This document shows positions 10,601-18,427 of a stretch of 64,000 nucleotides of DNA, piece by piece. Source of the DNA: Flavobacterium psychrophilum (lineage in GTDB: Bacteria; Bacteroidota; Bacteroidia; Flavobacteriales; Flavobacteriaceae). Under the pieces are notes generated by a model that was given only the letters and a program-made list of their open reading frames with translations, made no database searches and had not been told where the DNA came from. The DNA lies in contig CAMCFT010000014.1 in NCBI GenBank assembly GCA_945874225.1, positions 28,515 through 92,514 of the forward strand, written 5' to 3'. Numbering within the stretch: the stretch's first letter is position 1; every line of letters begins with the position of its first letter. The position numbers and the translations under genes were made by a program.

Positions 10601-10823
10601 AACTAAAAACTAAAGTGCCATTTGAATCGGCTTTTAATTGATAATTTCCATCCATGTCCGAAGAGGTTGCCTTTGTGGTTCCTTTAATTAAAATGGAAAC
10701 TCCTGGAACGGGTAATCCGTTTTCGTCAATTATTTTCCCTTTTATGGTAAGATCTTGTGCTTGCCCATAAACTGAAAATAGAACGGATAAGAAACAAAAA
10801 ATAATTAATTTTGTTAATTTCAT
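7605..10823 (-). CDS. SusC/RagA TonB-dependent outer-membrane receptor
   Basis: 1072 residues from ATG 10823; an upstream in-frame ATG at 10883 adds 20 residues without a signal character, so the internal start MKLTKLIIF was chosen. Signal peptide (1-22), carboxypeptidase-regulatory-like domain (about 25-105, with GKIIDENGLPVPGVSILIKG), a TonB-box-like stretch LQEVVVVGYG, a plug domain with the family signature RGIGTTGNSNPLYIVDGVP, then a beta-barrel ending in Phe. It imports oligosaccharides using TonB energy together with the SusD encoded next. It is the first gene of the locus and is divergent from an AraC-type regulator. A palindrome and a TAnnTTTG element lie about 70-80 bp upstream of its start. 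Confidence 0.96.
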   Translation of the reverse strand: MKLTKLIIFCFLSVLFSVYGQAQDLTIKGKIIDENGLPVPGVSILIKGTTKATSSDMDGNYQLKADSNGTLVFSFVGYGTVQEAIKGRTTINAKLNPESQSLQEVVVVGYGTQKKGLITGASSNFKGEDLQNLNTVSAMDALQGIAAGVNITKNNGAPGAGTRVTIRGIGTTGNSNPLYIVDGVPVGNIDYLNPSDIEAIDVLKDAASAAIYGSRAANGVILVTTVQGRKDRPAKISYDYYYGIQNIYKNLDPLNAQEYMYIMDEGRVNDGLAPNDWNAIVHNNGWLESNYPGAGKQLGDEVWANLQAGGLGTNWINEMTKKDAPIVNHSLNITGGSQDIVYSAGLSYFDQDGILGGNIIDAGYKRLTARFNTKMVLKKNDNHSIITVGENFTYSNTQNRAVATGNIYYNDLHNALVQNPLTPAYWQTSIERNINEFGFTPTLDGLNPNQTNPIAVMYYRNNYNYGKGNNIIGNAFLEIEPLLNLKFKSVYGVDSWFGNGRSMNPTYGLGILYNDAVNGASQNSYFGANTTWTNTLAYNTAFGDHKITAVIGTELLRNQSNINLSGSRSNLLFPGNPKYAYINNTESPATISDINTSGADWAAGGGATQSFFARAQYDYKEKYLLSATMRADGSSNFAPDNRWAYFPSVSAGWVITKEDFMSSTSSVLDFAKLRASWGQNGNQAIPNFQYSSQIAYAFPGYFFGDTKPVSGSTAYPELVPNPDILWETSEQLDFGLDAKLFDSRLGLTFDWYKKTTKDWLVRAPILGTAGAGAPFINGGNVENSGIEYSVNWNDKAGDFKYGITLSGAHNKNKVTKIDNGDGRILGPSNILSQGTSEVSRVQVGQPIGFFYGFQTAGILQNQQEVNAYVTPTGTPYFADQRPGDVRFVDQNQDGAIDEKDKVYLGNPNPDFELGIQLNFEYKGVYLNTTLAGKFGMQVMQSYRSFADNFNQNYTSDIFNRWHGEGTSNTMPRLTATSNRNTNLISDIFMHDADYLRINNLTVGYNFNQLLSNVKFMSNLKLYVAVNNLYTFTNYNGMDPEVRFGDSASWASGVDLGLYPQARTVMFGLSADF

Positions 10824-10886
10824 TTTTCTAATATTTTGGTGAGTTATTTGTTTATTGTATTGTTTCTTTATAAGAAAAAGCAATAC

Positions 10887-10902
10887 ATTTACAAATGTAA
10901 AT
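10887..10902 (-). promoter_or_regulatory. SusC operon -7 element inside a palindrome
   Basis: The plus strand reads ATTTACAAATGTAAAT, a perfect 7-2-7 inverted repeat. On the minus strand it contains TACATTTG (10892-10899), which matches the Bacteroidota -7 consensus TAnnTTTG, about 70 bp before the susC start. The palindrome overlapping the -7 element could be an operator; the divergent AraC-type regulator is the obvious candidate ligand, but AraC sites are often direct repeats, so this is inference. Confidence 0.5.
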
Positions 10903-11005
10903 ATTATGTTAATTTTATATTAATCAATTTTTGTCATTTATTAATCAATTTTTTAATAATCATGAAATTAATCTTACTATTAATTATTATATACAAAATT
11001 TAATT

Positions 11006-11878
11006 ATGATTAAGGATGCCTATAGAGAAATTACGAGACTAATCCCCGAAGATAGTTTTTTGGTGGAGCAGCGAGTAAAAGATGATTTTGATTTTCCCAT
11101 ACACTTTCATCCAGAGTACGAACTTAACTTTATATATAGAGGCAAAGGAGTGAGAAGAATTGTCGGAGACCACTCTGATGAAATTGACGATTTAGAACTC
11201 GTATTGGTCGGGCCAAATGTGGTTCACGGTTGGGAACTGCATAATTGCACCTGTAAAGAGATTTATGAAATCACTATTCATATTCACAATGATTTATTGG
11301 ATCAAAAAATGCTGTCCAGAAGAATTTTTAAGCCTATTAAAGATATGTTTAGTAGGGCTAAATATGGTATTCTTTTTTCTCGTGAAACCACTAATCTGAT
11401 GATGCCGAGAATAATGGTTCTATCTAGAATTCCTGGTTTACAATATTACTTAGAGTTTGTGGCTATTCTTAATGATCTTGCCATTTCTGAAGGCCAAAAA
11501 ACACTTTCTGTTGCCAGCGATGAGAAGGAAGATTTTTATAATAGTGATAAAATTAAAAAAGTGTATGATTATATACAGACAAATTTTTCAGAAACAATTA
11601 CTTTAAATGAGATTTCAGAATTAGTGAATATGAGTCCAGTTTCATTTAATAGATTTATTAAAAATAGAACAGGCAAAACTTTTATCCACTATTTAAATGA
11701 CACAAGAATTAGTTTTGCTTCTAGATGGTTATTAGAAACAGATTTAAGCGTAGGAGAAATAAGTTTTAAATGTGGATTTAATAATATTGCTAATTTTAAT
11801 AGATTATTCAAGCAGGCCAAAAATAGTACTCCTAAGGAATTTAAAAAGCAATTTATTGGAGTAAAAAGAGTATTATAG
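11006..11878 (+). CDS. AraC family transcriptional regulator
   Basis: 290 residues from ATG 11006; an in-frame ATG at 10931 adds 25 low-complexity residues and was not used. N-terminal cupin-like sensing domain (HFHPEYELNFIYRGKG at about 34-49, and DLELVLVGPNVVHGW) and a C-terminal double helix-turn-helix (about 185-285) with the AraC signature ISFKCGFNNIANFNRLFKQ. It is divergent from susC with 182 bp between starts, so it is likely to control the glucan operon and perhaps the GH94 gene in response to a sugar. Unlike many SusCD loci, no hybrid two-component sensor or sigma/anti-sigma pair is present, making this the only regulator in view. Confidence 0.92.
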   Translation: MIKDAYREITRLIPEDSFLVEQRVKDDFDFPIHFHPEYELNFIYRGKGVRRIVGDHSDEIDDLELVLVGPNVVHGWELHNCTCKEIYEITIHIHNDLLDQKMLSRRIFKPIKDMFSRAKYGILFSRETTNLMMPRIMVLSRIPGLQYYLEFVAILNDLAISEGQKTLSVASDEKEDFYNSDKIKKVYDYIQTNFSETITLNEISELVNMSPVSFNRFIKNRTGKTFIHYLNDTRISFASRWLLETDLSVGEISFKCGFNNIANFNRLFKQAKNSTPKEFKKQFIGVKRVL

Positions 11879-11890
11879 TATTTTAACAGA

Positions 11891-11923
11891 AAAACTCCCA
11901 AAGATTAAATCTATGAGAGTTTT
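11891..11923. terminator. Convergent terminator between araC-type gene and GH94 gene
   Basis: A 10-bp stem with one mismatch (AAAACTCCCA / TGAGAGTTTT) and a 13-base loop lies between the two convergent stops at 11878 and 11944. The A/T-rich arms give U-rich tails on either strand. Confidence 0.5.
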
Positions 11924-11943
11924 CCTTTACTAACTAACCAAAA

Positions 11944-14379
11944 CTAACCCATGATTACTTTAATTTCGTGGGTTTTATCTTTCTCTAAAATTGGAACAAT
12001 ATTAGAGTTAATTGTAGTACCGTTTACTACTATTTTATGAACACCTTTGCTTATATGTTTAGGATTGGAAACTTCTATATTATATGTTGCTCCTCTATAT
12101 TTTCTTGTCATTTTGAAACCATCCCATTTAGTGGGAATACAAGGGTTAATTGAAAGTCCGTTATAATCTGGTTTGACTCCTAAAATATATTGAGTTATAG
12201 CATAAAAGTTCCAAGATGCGGTTCCCGATAACCAAGAATTTTTTGCTTCGCCAGGTTTAAAAGCCTCTTTGCCAGCAATCATTTGACAATATACATACGG
12301 TTCCACTTTGTGCAATTCAGAAATGTCTTCTAAAAAGCTTGGAGCAATTTTAGTATAATACTCATATGCTTGATCTCCTCTACCAATCATCGTTTCTCCA
12401 ATCATAATCCAAGGATTGTTATGACAAAAGATCCCGCCATTTTCTTTGTAACCAGCAGGATAGGTTGAAATTTCACCGTATTCAATATAGTACTTTGTAA
12501 ATGCCGGACTATTCAAGACAATTCCATATTCGCAATCCAAATGTTCTTTGACTGCATTTAAAGATTTTTCGACTAAGCCTTCTCCTTTACCAATCTCAGC
12601 CATAGTACACCAACCTTGAGATTCTATAAAAATCTTTCCTTCTTCATTTTCGTTAGATCCAATTTTTTTGCCATAATAGTCATAAGCTCTCAAATACCAA
12701 TCGCCATCCCAACCGTGTTTTTTTACGGCTTCGATCATATCATCAATATACAATTGAGCTTCATAAGCTTCTCTATCTTTTCCTATTTGTTTGCACAGTT
12801 TTACAAACTCTTTTCCATATACTACAAATAAACCTGCAATCATTAAAGACTCAGCTGTTTCTCCTTTTTTATTCCCAGTAGTTTGAAAAGATTCATTAGG
12901 ATCTTTAGAAAAACAATTCAAGTTTAAACAGTCATTCCAATCTGCTCGTCCAATTAGCGGTAATCTATGTGGGCCTAAATTATTTACAACGTGGTAAAAT
13001 GAAGCTTTTAAATGTTCGAAATGAGTTTTTGCTCTTGAAACATCATTATCAAAAGGAACGAGTTCGTCTAATAATGAAAAATCACCAGTTTCTTTAATAT
13101 ATTCGGTTGTTGAAAGGATTAACCAAAGAGGATCATCGTTGAAGTCGCCTCCAATTGCTGCATTTCCTTTTTTAGTCAAAGGCTGATATTGGTGATAACA
13201 AGAGCCATCTTCAAACTGAGTTGAAGCAATGTCTATGATTCTTTCTCTAGCTCTTTCTGGAATTTGATGCACGAAACCAATTAAATCTTGATTAGAATCT
13301 CTAAAGCCCATTCCTCGACCAATTCCAGATTCGAAAAACGAGGCAGAGCGCGACATATTAAAGGTAACCATACATTGGTATTGATTCCAGATATTGACCA
13401 TTCGGTCTAATTTGACATCGTTTGATTGGATATTAATGGTGCCAAGTAAATTGTCCCAATAGGTTCTTAATTCATTAAATGCGGCTTCCACTTTTTGGAC
13501 AGTATTGTATTTTTCAATCATTGCCTTTGCAGGTTTTTTATTGATGATTGATTTGCTTTCCCATTTATTATCTTCATCAACCTCGACATATCCCAACATA
13601 AAAACATAATCTTTGCTTTCACTGGGATTCAATTCAACTTCAATATAATGCGATGCAATAGGAGACCATCCGTGGGCTACTGTGTTTTTAGGTTTCCCGT
13701 CAGTGACAACTTCAGGAGTATCAAACCCATTATATAAACCTATAAAAGATTCTCTATCGGTATCAAACCCGCAAACAGCTTCATTTACCGAATAAAAGGC
13801 ATAATGGTTTCGACGTTCTTTAAATTCTGTTTTGTGATAAATTACGGAGTCTTCAATTTCAACTTCGCCCGTGCTGAAATTTCTTTGAAAATTAGTCATA
13901 TCATCTTCGGCATTCCAAAGAGCCCATTCTATGAATGAAAATAATTTTAATTTTTTTACTTCAGAAGAATTATTTGTAAGACTTACTTTTTGTATTTCGC
14001 CCCAAAAACCAAGTGGAATAAACTGTAATACTTCAGCTTGAACTCCGTTTTTAGAACTTTTGAATTTGGTGTAGCTCATACCATGACGGCATTCGTAGCT
14101 GTCTAATTCTGTTTTTACGGGTTTCCAACCTGGAGACCAAACGGTATTGCCATCTTTAATATAAAAATACTTTCCTCCATCATCAACCGGAACATTATTG
14201 TATCTATAACGTGTTAATCTTCTGAATTTTGCATCTTTATAAAAAGTATAACCGCCTCCAGTGTTTGAAGTTAGGGAGAAAAAATCTTTATTTCCTAAAT
14301 AATTAATCCAAGGATAAGGCGTTTTAGGGTTCGTGATTACATATTCTCTTGAATAATCATCAAAATGTCCGTATTTCAT
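11944..14379 (-). CDS. GH94 cellobiose phosphorylase
   Basis: 811 residues, the length of characterised cellobiose phosphorylases. There is no signal peptide, so it is cytoplasmic. The N-terminus [16 protein letters not shown], the central [20 protein letters not shown] and [10 protein letters not shown] follow the GH94 cellobiose phosphorylase pattern closely. The catalytic Asp is D483 in RADWNDCLN. The reaction is cellobiose plus phosphate giving glucose 1-phosphate and glucose, which saves ATP. It is separate from the SusCD operon (convergent with the AraC gene) but fits as the cytoplasmic end of beta-glucan use; a cellobiosyl unit suggests the substrate includes beta-1,4 links (mixed-linkage glucan or cello-oligomers). 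Laminaribiose or cellodextrin phosphorylase activity is a less likely alternative. No inner-membrane disaccharide importer is visible in the window. Confidence 0.93.
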   Translation of the reverse strand: MKYGHFDDYSREYVITNPKTPYPWINYLGNKDFFSLTSNTGGGYTFYKDAKFRRLTRYRYNNVPVDDGGKYFYIKDGNTVWSPGWKPVKTELDSYECRHGMSYTKFKSSKNGVQAEVLQFIPLGFWGEIQKVSLTNNSSEVKKLKLFSFIEWALWNAEDDMTNFQRNFSTGEVEIEDSVIYHKTEFKERRNHYAFYSVNEAVCGFDTDRESFIGLYNGFDTPEVVTDGKPKNTVAHGWSPIASHYIEVELNPSESKDYVFMLGYVEVDEDNKWESKSIINKKPAKAMIEKYNTVQKVEAAFNELRTYWDNLLGTINIQSNDVKLDRMVNIWNQYQCMVTFNMSRSASFFESGIGRGMGFRDSNQDLIGFVHQIPERARERIIDIASTQFEDGSCYHQYQPLTKKGNAAIGGDFNDDPLWLILSTTEYIKETGDFSLLDELVPFDNDVSRAKTHFEHLKASFYHVVNNLGPHRLPLIGRADWNDCLNLNCFSKDPNESFQTTGNKKGETAESLMIAGLFVVYGKEFVKLCKQIGKDREAYEAQLYIDDMIEAVKKHGWDGDWYLRAYDYYGKKIGSNENEEGKIFIESQGWCTMAEIGKGEGLVEKSLNAVKEHLDCEYGIVLNSPAFTKYYIEYGEISTYPAGYKENGGIFCHNNPWIMIGETMIGRGDQAYEYYTKIAPSFLEDISELHKVEPYVYCQMIAGKEAFKPGEAKNSWLSGTASWNFYAITQYILGVKPDYNGLSINPCIPTKWDGFKMTRKYRGATYNIEVSNPKHISKGVHKIVVNGTTINSNIVPILEKDKTHEIKVIMG

Positions 14380-14737
14380 TTTATAATTTCATTAACCAAT
14401 TTCAAAACTTACAACTATACTATGTTTTAAGGTTATTTGTAAATTATTCTTAATATTGCGTAATATTTTTTATTAATTTACCAACTGTTATATAGTATAA
14501 TTAGCTTTTTTCAAAATTAAAGAACTAATCAACTATTTCTTTATACTATTTTGTCTATTATGTATACTTTTTTAGCTTAAAGTAGTTTTCCGAAAAAACA
14601 TAATTTCTTTCTTAATTCGACAGCGATGTTCCTTTTCACAATATATTCCGTCATTTCATTAACGGATATTTTTATAATCTTAAAAACGAGTCTTACGGTT
14701 AGTTTTTTTTGTAATTTTAACCCACAAAATAATTAGT
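14380..14737. other. 358-bp AT-rich divergent intergenic region
   Basis: This lies between the GH94 start (minus) and the outer-membrane protein start (plus). I see no coding frame, RNA fold or repeat. It must hold both promoters, but no full TTG...TAnnTTTG pair stands out on either strand. Confidence 0.4.
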
Positions 14738-15439
14738 ATGCGATTATTCCTCAGTTGTTTTCTTTTCTTATTGGTTCTACCTATTTTTTCGCAAGAAAAA
14801 GTAAATGCAGAAAATGTTCCAAAAGCTAAAATAGATTCACTCTATAGAGAGGATCAGTTTTATTTTGGGTTTACACTCAATACTTTACAAAATAAACCTG
14901 CTGGTTTGACACAAGATAAATTTTCATCTGGTTTTTCGATGGGATTCCTTAGAGATATGCCCATAAATAAAAAAAGAACTGTTGCAATAGCTCCAGGACT
15001 TGGTTTCTCTTACAACAATTACAATCAAAATCTCGCCATTACAGAACTCAATCAAATACCGACCTACACGATTATTGACCCCACTATCACCTACAATAAA
15101 AACAGATTTACGCAATTTTTGGTCGAAGTGCCCATAGAGTTCAGGTGGCGTACATCAACGTATGAAAGCCATAAATTTTGGAGGATTTACGGAGGATTTA
15201 AAATGGGTTATTTGATTTATGATAAATCAGTTTATGAAGACTCTCAAGGCAAAATAGTGGTAACCAATAATAAAGATTTTAATAAATTTCAATACGGAGC
15301 TTATCTTTCGGCGGGTTATAATTCTATAAATGTTTATGCTTACTATGGTTTAAATTCCTTGTTTCAATCGGCAAAAACTGCCACTGAATCCATTGATATG
15401 AATTCGTTGAATATTGGAATTATGTTTTACATTTTATAG
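14738..15439 (+). CDS. PorT-like outer-membrane beta-barrel protein
   Basis: 233 residues: signal peptide (1-18, ending PIFSQ), then alternating aromatic beta-strands (FYFGFTLNT, GLGFSYNNY, FLVEVPIEFRWR, FWRIYGGFKMGYLIYD, GAYLSAGYNSINVYAYYGL) and a hydrophobic C-terminus NIGIMFYIL. This is the 8- to 10-stranded outer-membrane beta-barrel family that includes PorT/SprT of the T9SS. It resembles that family broadly; whether it is the true secretion component cannot be decided here because the usual ubiE neighbour is absent. Its stop overlaps the convergent membrane-protein gene by 6 bp. Confidence 0.75.
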   Translation: MRLFLSCFLFLLVLPIFSQEKVNAENVPKAKIDSLYREDQFYFGFTLNTLQNKPAGLTQDKFSSGFSMGFLRDMPINKKRTVAIAPGLGFSYNNYNQNLAITELNQIPTYTIIDPTITYNKNRFTQFLVEVPIEFRWRTSTYESHKFWRIYGGFKMGYLIYDKSVYEDSQGKIVVTNNKDFNKFQYGAYLSAGYNSINVYAYYGLNSLFQSAKTATESIDMNSLNIGIMFYIL

Positions 15440-16039
15440 CCAAAAACGCAGCAAAAGTAACTGTGGAATAATTCCCAACAGAAAACCAATCACCAATTCT
15501 TTAGGCGTGTGCGCTTTCATTTCCAATCTTGAGGAAGCCACAACGCCATTCATAAACACTAGAAATGCAATCAAGTTGATGTTTCGGGTTTGATTGTGGA
15601 TGCTTAATCCAATAATAAAAATGGTTAAAGCACTTATGGCTACCATATGAAGACTGGCTTTCGTTCTAAAAAATAATAAAATCAAAGCCAGCAAAGTACT
15701 TAACAATCCTCCCAAAAAGAAAAAATGAAATTCAGGAAAATGGTCCAAAGTGATGCTTTTTCGCACCAATAAAATAGTCAAAAAACACTGAATAACCAAT
15801 GGAATTTTGCGTTGCGATATTTCCGAAATCATAATAGAATTAACTTGCCCAGTGGTTCGTAATACAAAAAAAAAGAGAATAGGAAGTATAATCGTGATAA
15901 TTACAATTTGAAAAAAGGCAAAATACTTTTCTGGATTTGTAAAATAGGATTCATTGCAAAAAAAGTAAAACAAGGCGGCATACACCGGAATAAAAATCGG
16001 ATGGAATATATAGGAAAAAAAAGGAAGGAGTTTTTTCAA
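15434..16039 (-). CDS. PAP2-like integral membrane protein
   Basis: 201 residues with about six hydrophobic helices. The C-terminal half keeps a skeleton resembling type 2 phosphatidic acid phosphatases: KASLH (compare PSGH) and SRLEMKAHTPKE (compare SR-x5-H-x3-D, with Glu in place of the final Asp). The first PAP2 motif (K-x6-RP) is not clear. So it could be a divergent lipid phosphatase or an inactive relative. It is 11 bp downstream of a 58-residue membrane ORF and follows rpoN on the same strand; it overlaps the convergent beta-barrel gene by 6 bp. In family terms it is a conserved Bacteroidota membrane protein without assigned function. Confidence 0.7.
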   Translation of the reverse strand: MKKLLPFFSYIFHPIFIPVYAALFYFFCNESYFTNPEKYFAFFQIVIITIILPILFFFVLRTTGQVNSIMISEISQRKIPLVIQCFLTILLVRKSITLDHFPEFHFFFLGGLLSTLLALILLFFRTKASLHMVAISALTIFIIGLSIHNQTRNINLIAFLVFMNGVVASSRLEMKAHTPKELVIGFLLGIIPQLLLLRFWL

Positions 16040-16049
16040 GGGAGATTTC

Positions 16050-16226
16050 TTATCTCAAATATTTATATAAATCATACGAAAATAGTAAAATTCCGCCAAT
16101 AACTAAGAACAACCAATATTTCTTAAATGAACCAAACTTTTCCGTGTTATTTGAAATCTTCATCATTAGTCCAATTGTAATCGCACAAGTGTCTGCTAAA
16201 AAGCCAATTATTTCATTAATTCCCAT
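16050..16226 (-). CDS. Small membrane protein, 58 residues
   Basis: ATG at 16226 and TAA at 16050 give 58 codons. The product has an N-terminal amphipathic stretch (MGINEIIGFLADTCAI), a central KISNNTEKFGSFKKYW loop and a hydrophobic helix WLFLVIGGILLFSYDLY. It lies 58 bp after rpoN and 10 bp before the PAP2-like gene, so it is probably translated from the same transcript. Codon use looks like that of its neighbours. No family is recognised. Confidence 0.6.
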   Translation of the reverse strand: MGINEIIGFLADTCAITIGLMMKISNNTEKFGSFKKYWLFLVIGGILLFSYDLYKYLR

Positions 16227-16283
16227 AACATTACGCTATTTATTATTTCTAAATCAAAAATCGTTAATCTACAATCAACAATC

Positions 16284-17759
16284 CTACATCTTCTTCCTCA
16301 TTCGCGCCACCGGAATGTCCAATTGTTCTCGATATTTCGCAATGGTTCTTCTGGCAATAGGATAACCTTTTTCCAAAAGGATTTCTGCCAATTGATCATC
16401 TGGAAGTGGTTTTTGTTTGTCTTCGTCTTCAATTACATTTTGTAAAATTTTCTTGATTTCAAGTGTTGAAACATCTTCGCCTTGGTCGTTTTTCATTGCT
16501 TCCGAGAAAAATTCTTTGATCAATTTTGTTCCGTAAGGAGTTTCCACATATTTGCTGTTGGCCACACGGGAAATGGTCGAAATGTCAAGTCCAACTAAAT
16601 CAGCAATATCTTTTAGAATCATCGGTTTCAACTTCGTTTCATCGCCTTCAAGGAAATATTCTTGTTGGTAATGCATAATCGCATTCATCGTAACATAAAG
16701 CGTTTCCTGACGTTGTTTGATGGCATCGATAAACCATTTAGCCGAATCCAGTTTTTGTTTGATAAACTGAACCGCATCTTTCTGCGCATTCGATTTGTCT
16801 CGAGAACTTTTATAGGTTTGCATCATTTCCTGATAATCTTTGGAAACGTGTAAAGACGGTGCATTTCTTCCGTTTAGGGTCAAAACCAATTCATCGTCAA
16901 CAATGCGTATGGCAAAATCAGGAACAACGTGTTCCGTAATTTTGTTGCTTCCGGTAAAAGAACCACCTGGTTTTGGGTTCAGTTTTTCAATTTCATGAAT
17001 GGCAGTTTTGAGTTGCTCATTCGAAACATTATATTTTTGTTGGAGTTTGTCGTAATGTTTTTTGGTAAAAGCATCAAACTGGTTTTCGATAATATCCATT
17101 GCCAAAGCCACATATTCCGTAGGTGTTTTGTGTTTCAATTGCAACAACAAACATTCCTGTAAATCACGCGCACCAACACCTGAAGGTTCCAATTCGTGGA
17201 TGATATGTAACATTCTCTCGACCATTTTTTCGTCGGTGTAAATGCCCTGAGTAAACGCCATATCGTCCACCATATCAGGAATACTTCGTCGGATATAACC
17301 CATATCGTCAATGCTTCCCACGAGGAATTCTGCAATTTCCCGCTCTTGGTCATTCAAAATAAAAGTGTTCAACTGATTGATTAAATCTTGGTGAAAACTT
17401 ATTGGCGCAACCAATGGAGACTCGCGTTCTTCATCGTCATCACTGTAATTATTGGCTTGGGTTTTGTAATCCGGAGTTTCGTCGCTGCTTAAATATTCGT
17501 CGATATTAATGTCACTCGTATCTTCACTTTCATTATCATCATAATCGTCGAATTCGTCATTGGCATCATCATTGTCGAATTCATCTTTATCGTAAATTTC
17601 TTCTTCTTCAGTTCCTGCTTCCAATGCCGGATTTTCATTCATTTCTTCCAACAATCGTTGTTCGAATGCTTGCGTAGGCAATTGAATTAACTTCATCAAC
17701 TGGATTTGTTGTGGAGATAATTTCTGGGAGAGTTTAAGATTTAGAAATTGCTTTAACAT
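16284..17759 (-). CDS. rpoN: RNA polymerase sigma-54 factor
   Basis: 491 residues. Region I at the N-terminus is Gln/Leu-rich (LSQKLSPQQIQLMKLIQLP) and contacts activators; region II (about 52-105) is a very acidic Asp/Glu stretch; the core-binding domain follows; and the C-terminal RpoN box ARRTIAKYRE at 469-478 reads the -24 element. It directs transcription at -24/-12 promoters with AAA+ activators, none of which is in this window. It is followed by two membrane-protein genes and preceded by a GxxExxY gene apparently inserted between asnS and rpoN. Confidence 0.97.
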   Translation of the reverse strand: MLKQFLNLKLSQKLSPQQIQLMKLIQLPTQAFEQRLLEEMNENPALEAGTEEEEIYDKDEFDNDDANDEFDDYDDNESEDTSDINIDEYLSSDETPDYKTQANNYSDDDEERESPLVAPISFHQDLINQLNTFILNDQEREIAEFLVGSIDDMGYIRRSIPDMVDDMAFTQGIYTDEKMVERMLHIIHELEPSGVGARDLQECLLLQLKHKTPTEYVALAMDIIENQFDAFTKKHYDKLQQKYNVSNEQLKTAIHEIEKLNPKPGGSFTGSNKITEHVVPDFAIRIVDDELVLTLNGRNAPSLHVSKDYQEMMQTYKSSRDKSNAQKDAVQFIKQKLDSAKWFIDAIKQRQETLYVTMNAIMHYQQEYFLEGDETKLKPMILKDIADLVGLDISTISRVANSKYVETPYGTKLIKEFFSEAMKNDQGEDVSTLEIKKILQNVIEDEDKQKPLPDDQLAEILLEKGYPIARRTIAKYREQLDIPVARMRKKM

Positions 17760-17775
17760 AATAAGACGCTAATTT

Positions 17776-17811
17776 GTTTTTGCCACGAAGGCGCTAAGAC
17801 ACAAAGTTTTT
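17776..17811. repeat. Left arm of inverted repeat flanking GxxExxY gene
   Basis: Contains GCCACGAAGGCGCTAAGACA followed by CAAAGTTTTTG. Its reverse complement matches 18390-18425 with about three mismatches. The GC-rich core stands out from the AT-rich surroundings. Confidence 0.75.
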
Positions 17812-17856
17812 GTTTTTGTTTTATTCTGAAAAGAGAAAGGCTCAAAATGTTCCTCG

Positions 17857-18252
17857 TTAATAATTTGACGTTGTATTTATGAATCTTTTTATTCCATTTT
17901 TGATTAATGGGACATTAAAATTAATTAAAAACCCCAATTGATTATCAGTTAATTTTAATTGACTAATTATTTGTGCTTGCCAAACTGGATTTACAATTTC
18001 AACTGCTTTTACTTCTACAATCACTGAATTTTCAACTATTAAATCGAGTCTTAATTTTTCTTTAAGTATTACCCCATCATAAATAATTGGCACATCAATT
18101 TGACTTTGAACTTCCAATCCAGCCTTGTTTATTTCATATGCCAAACAAACTTCATAGACTCTTTCCAATAAACCTGGGCCAAGTTCCTTATGAACTTTAA
18201 AAGCTGAATTAACAATTATCTTGGCTATTTCTTCGGTTCTCTCGTCTATCAT
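17857..18252 (-). CDS. GxxExxY family protein (PD-(D/E)XK-like)
   Basis: 131 residues. The naming motif is visible as GPGLLERVYE (Gly, Glu and Tyr in GxxExxY) after the N-terminal EIAKIIVNSAFKVHKELG; the RLDLIVENSVIVEVKA stretch gives the D...E-x-K core of a PD-(D/E)XK nuclease-like fold. The family is common in Bacteroidota, often several copies per genome, and its function is unknown. It interrupts the expected asnS-rpoN neighbourhood, and both flanks carry copies of one repeat family in inverted orientation, which suggests it arrived as a cassette. Product length is normal, so it seems intact. Confidence 0.85.
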   Translation of the reverse strand: MIDERTEEIAKIIVNSAFKVHKELGPGLLERVYEVCLAYEINKAGLEVQSQIDVPIIYDGVILKEKLRLDLIVENSVIVEVKAVEIVNPVWQAQIISQLKLTDNQLGFLINFNVPLIKNGIKRFINTTSNY

Positions 18253-18257
18253 TTTTA

Positions 18258-18288
18258 ATCGCCGCTAAGACGCAAAGGCGCCAAGTTT
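18258..18288. repeat. Internal copy of the GxxExxY-flanking repeat
   Basis: Reads GCCGCTAAGACGCAAAGGCG then CCAAGTTT just upstream of the GxxExxY start codon, in the same orientation as the left arm at 17776. Confidence 0.65.
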
Positions 18289-18337
18289 AATTTATTAAGT
18301 ATATTCTTTAGAACATTTTATTTAAAATAATTGCTAA

Positions 18338-18425
18338 AAAAACCTTCGTGGCTTTGACACTTTGCGGCAGAATTTCTTATTAACTTTTAAAAAAAACTTT
18401 GTGCCTTAGCGCCTTTGTGGCAAGA
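18338..18425. repeat. Right arms of repeat flanking GxxExxY gene
   Basis: Two inverted copies in tandem: CCTTCGTGGCTTTGACACTT at about 18342-18361 and CTTTGTGCCTTAGCGCCTTT at about 18397-18416. The second is the near-exact reverse complement of the left arm at 17776-17811. It ends 3 bp before the asnS stop. Confidence 0.7.
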
Positions 18426-18427
18426 AA

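Noticed and set aside
10931..11005. Longer start for the AraC-type regulator
   Set aside because: The added 25 residues are low-complexity and the family normally begins at the chosen Met, just before the cupin strands.
14738..15439. True PorT of the type IX secretion system
   Set aside because: It belongs to the broad outer-membrane barrel family, but the neighbourhood is not that of porT and key residues cannot be judged by eye; kept as PorT-like only.
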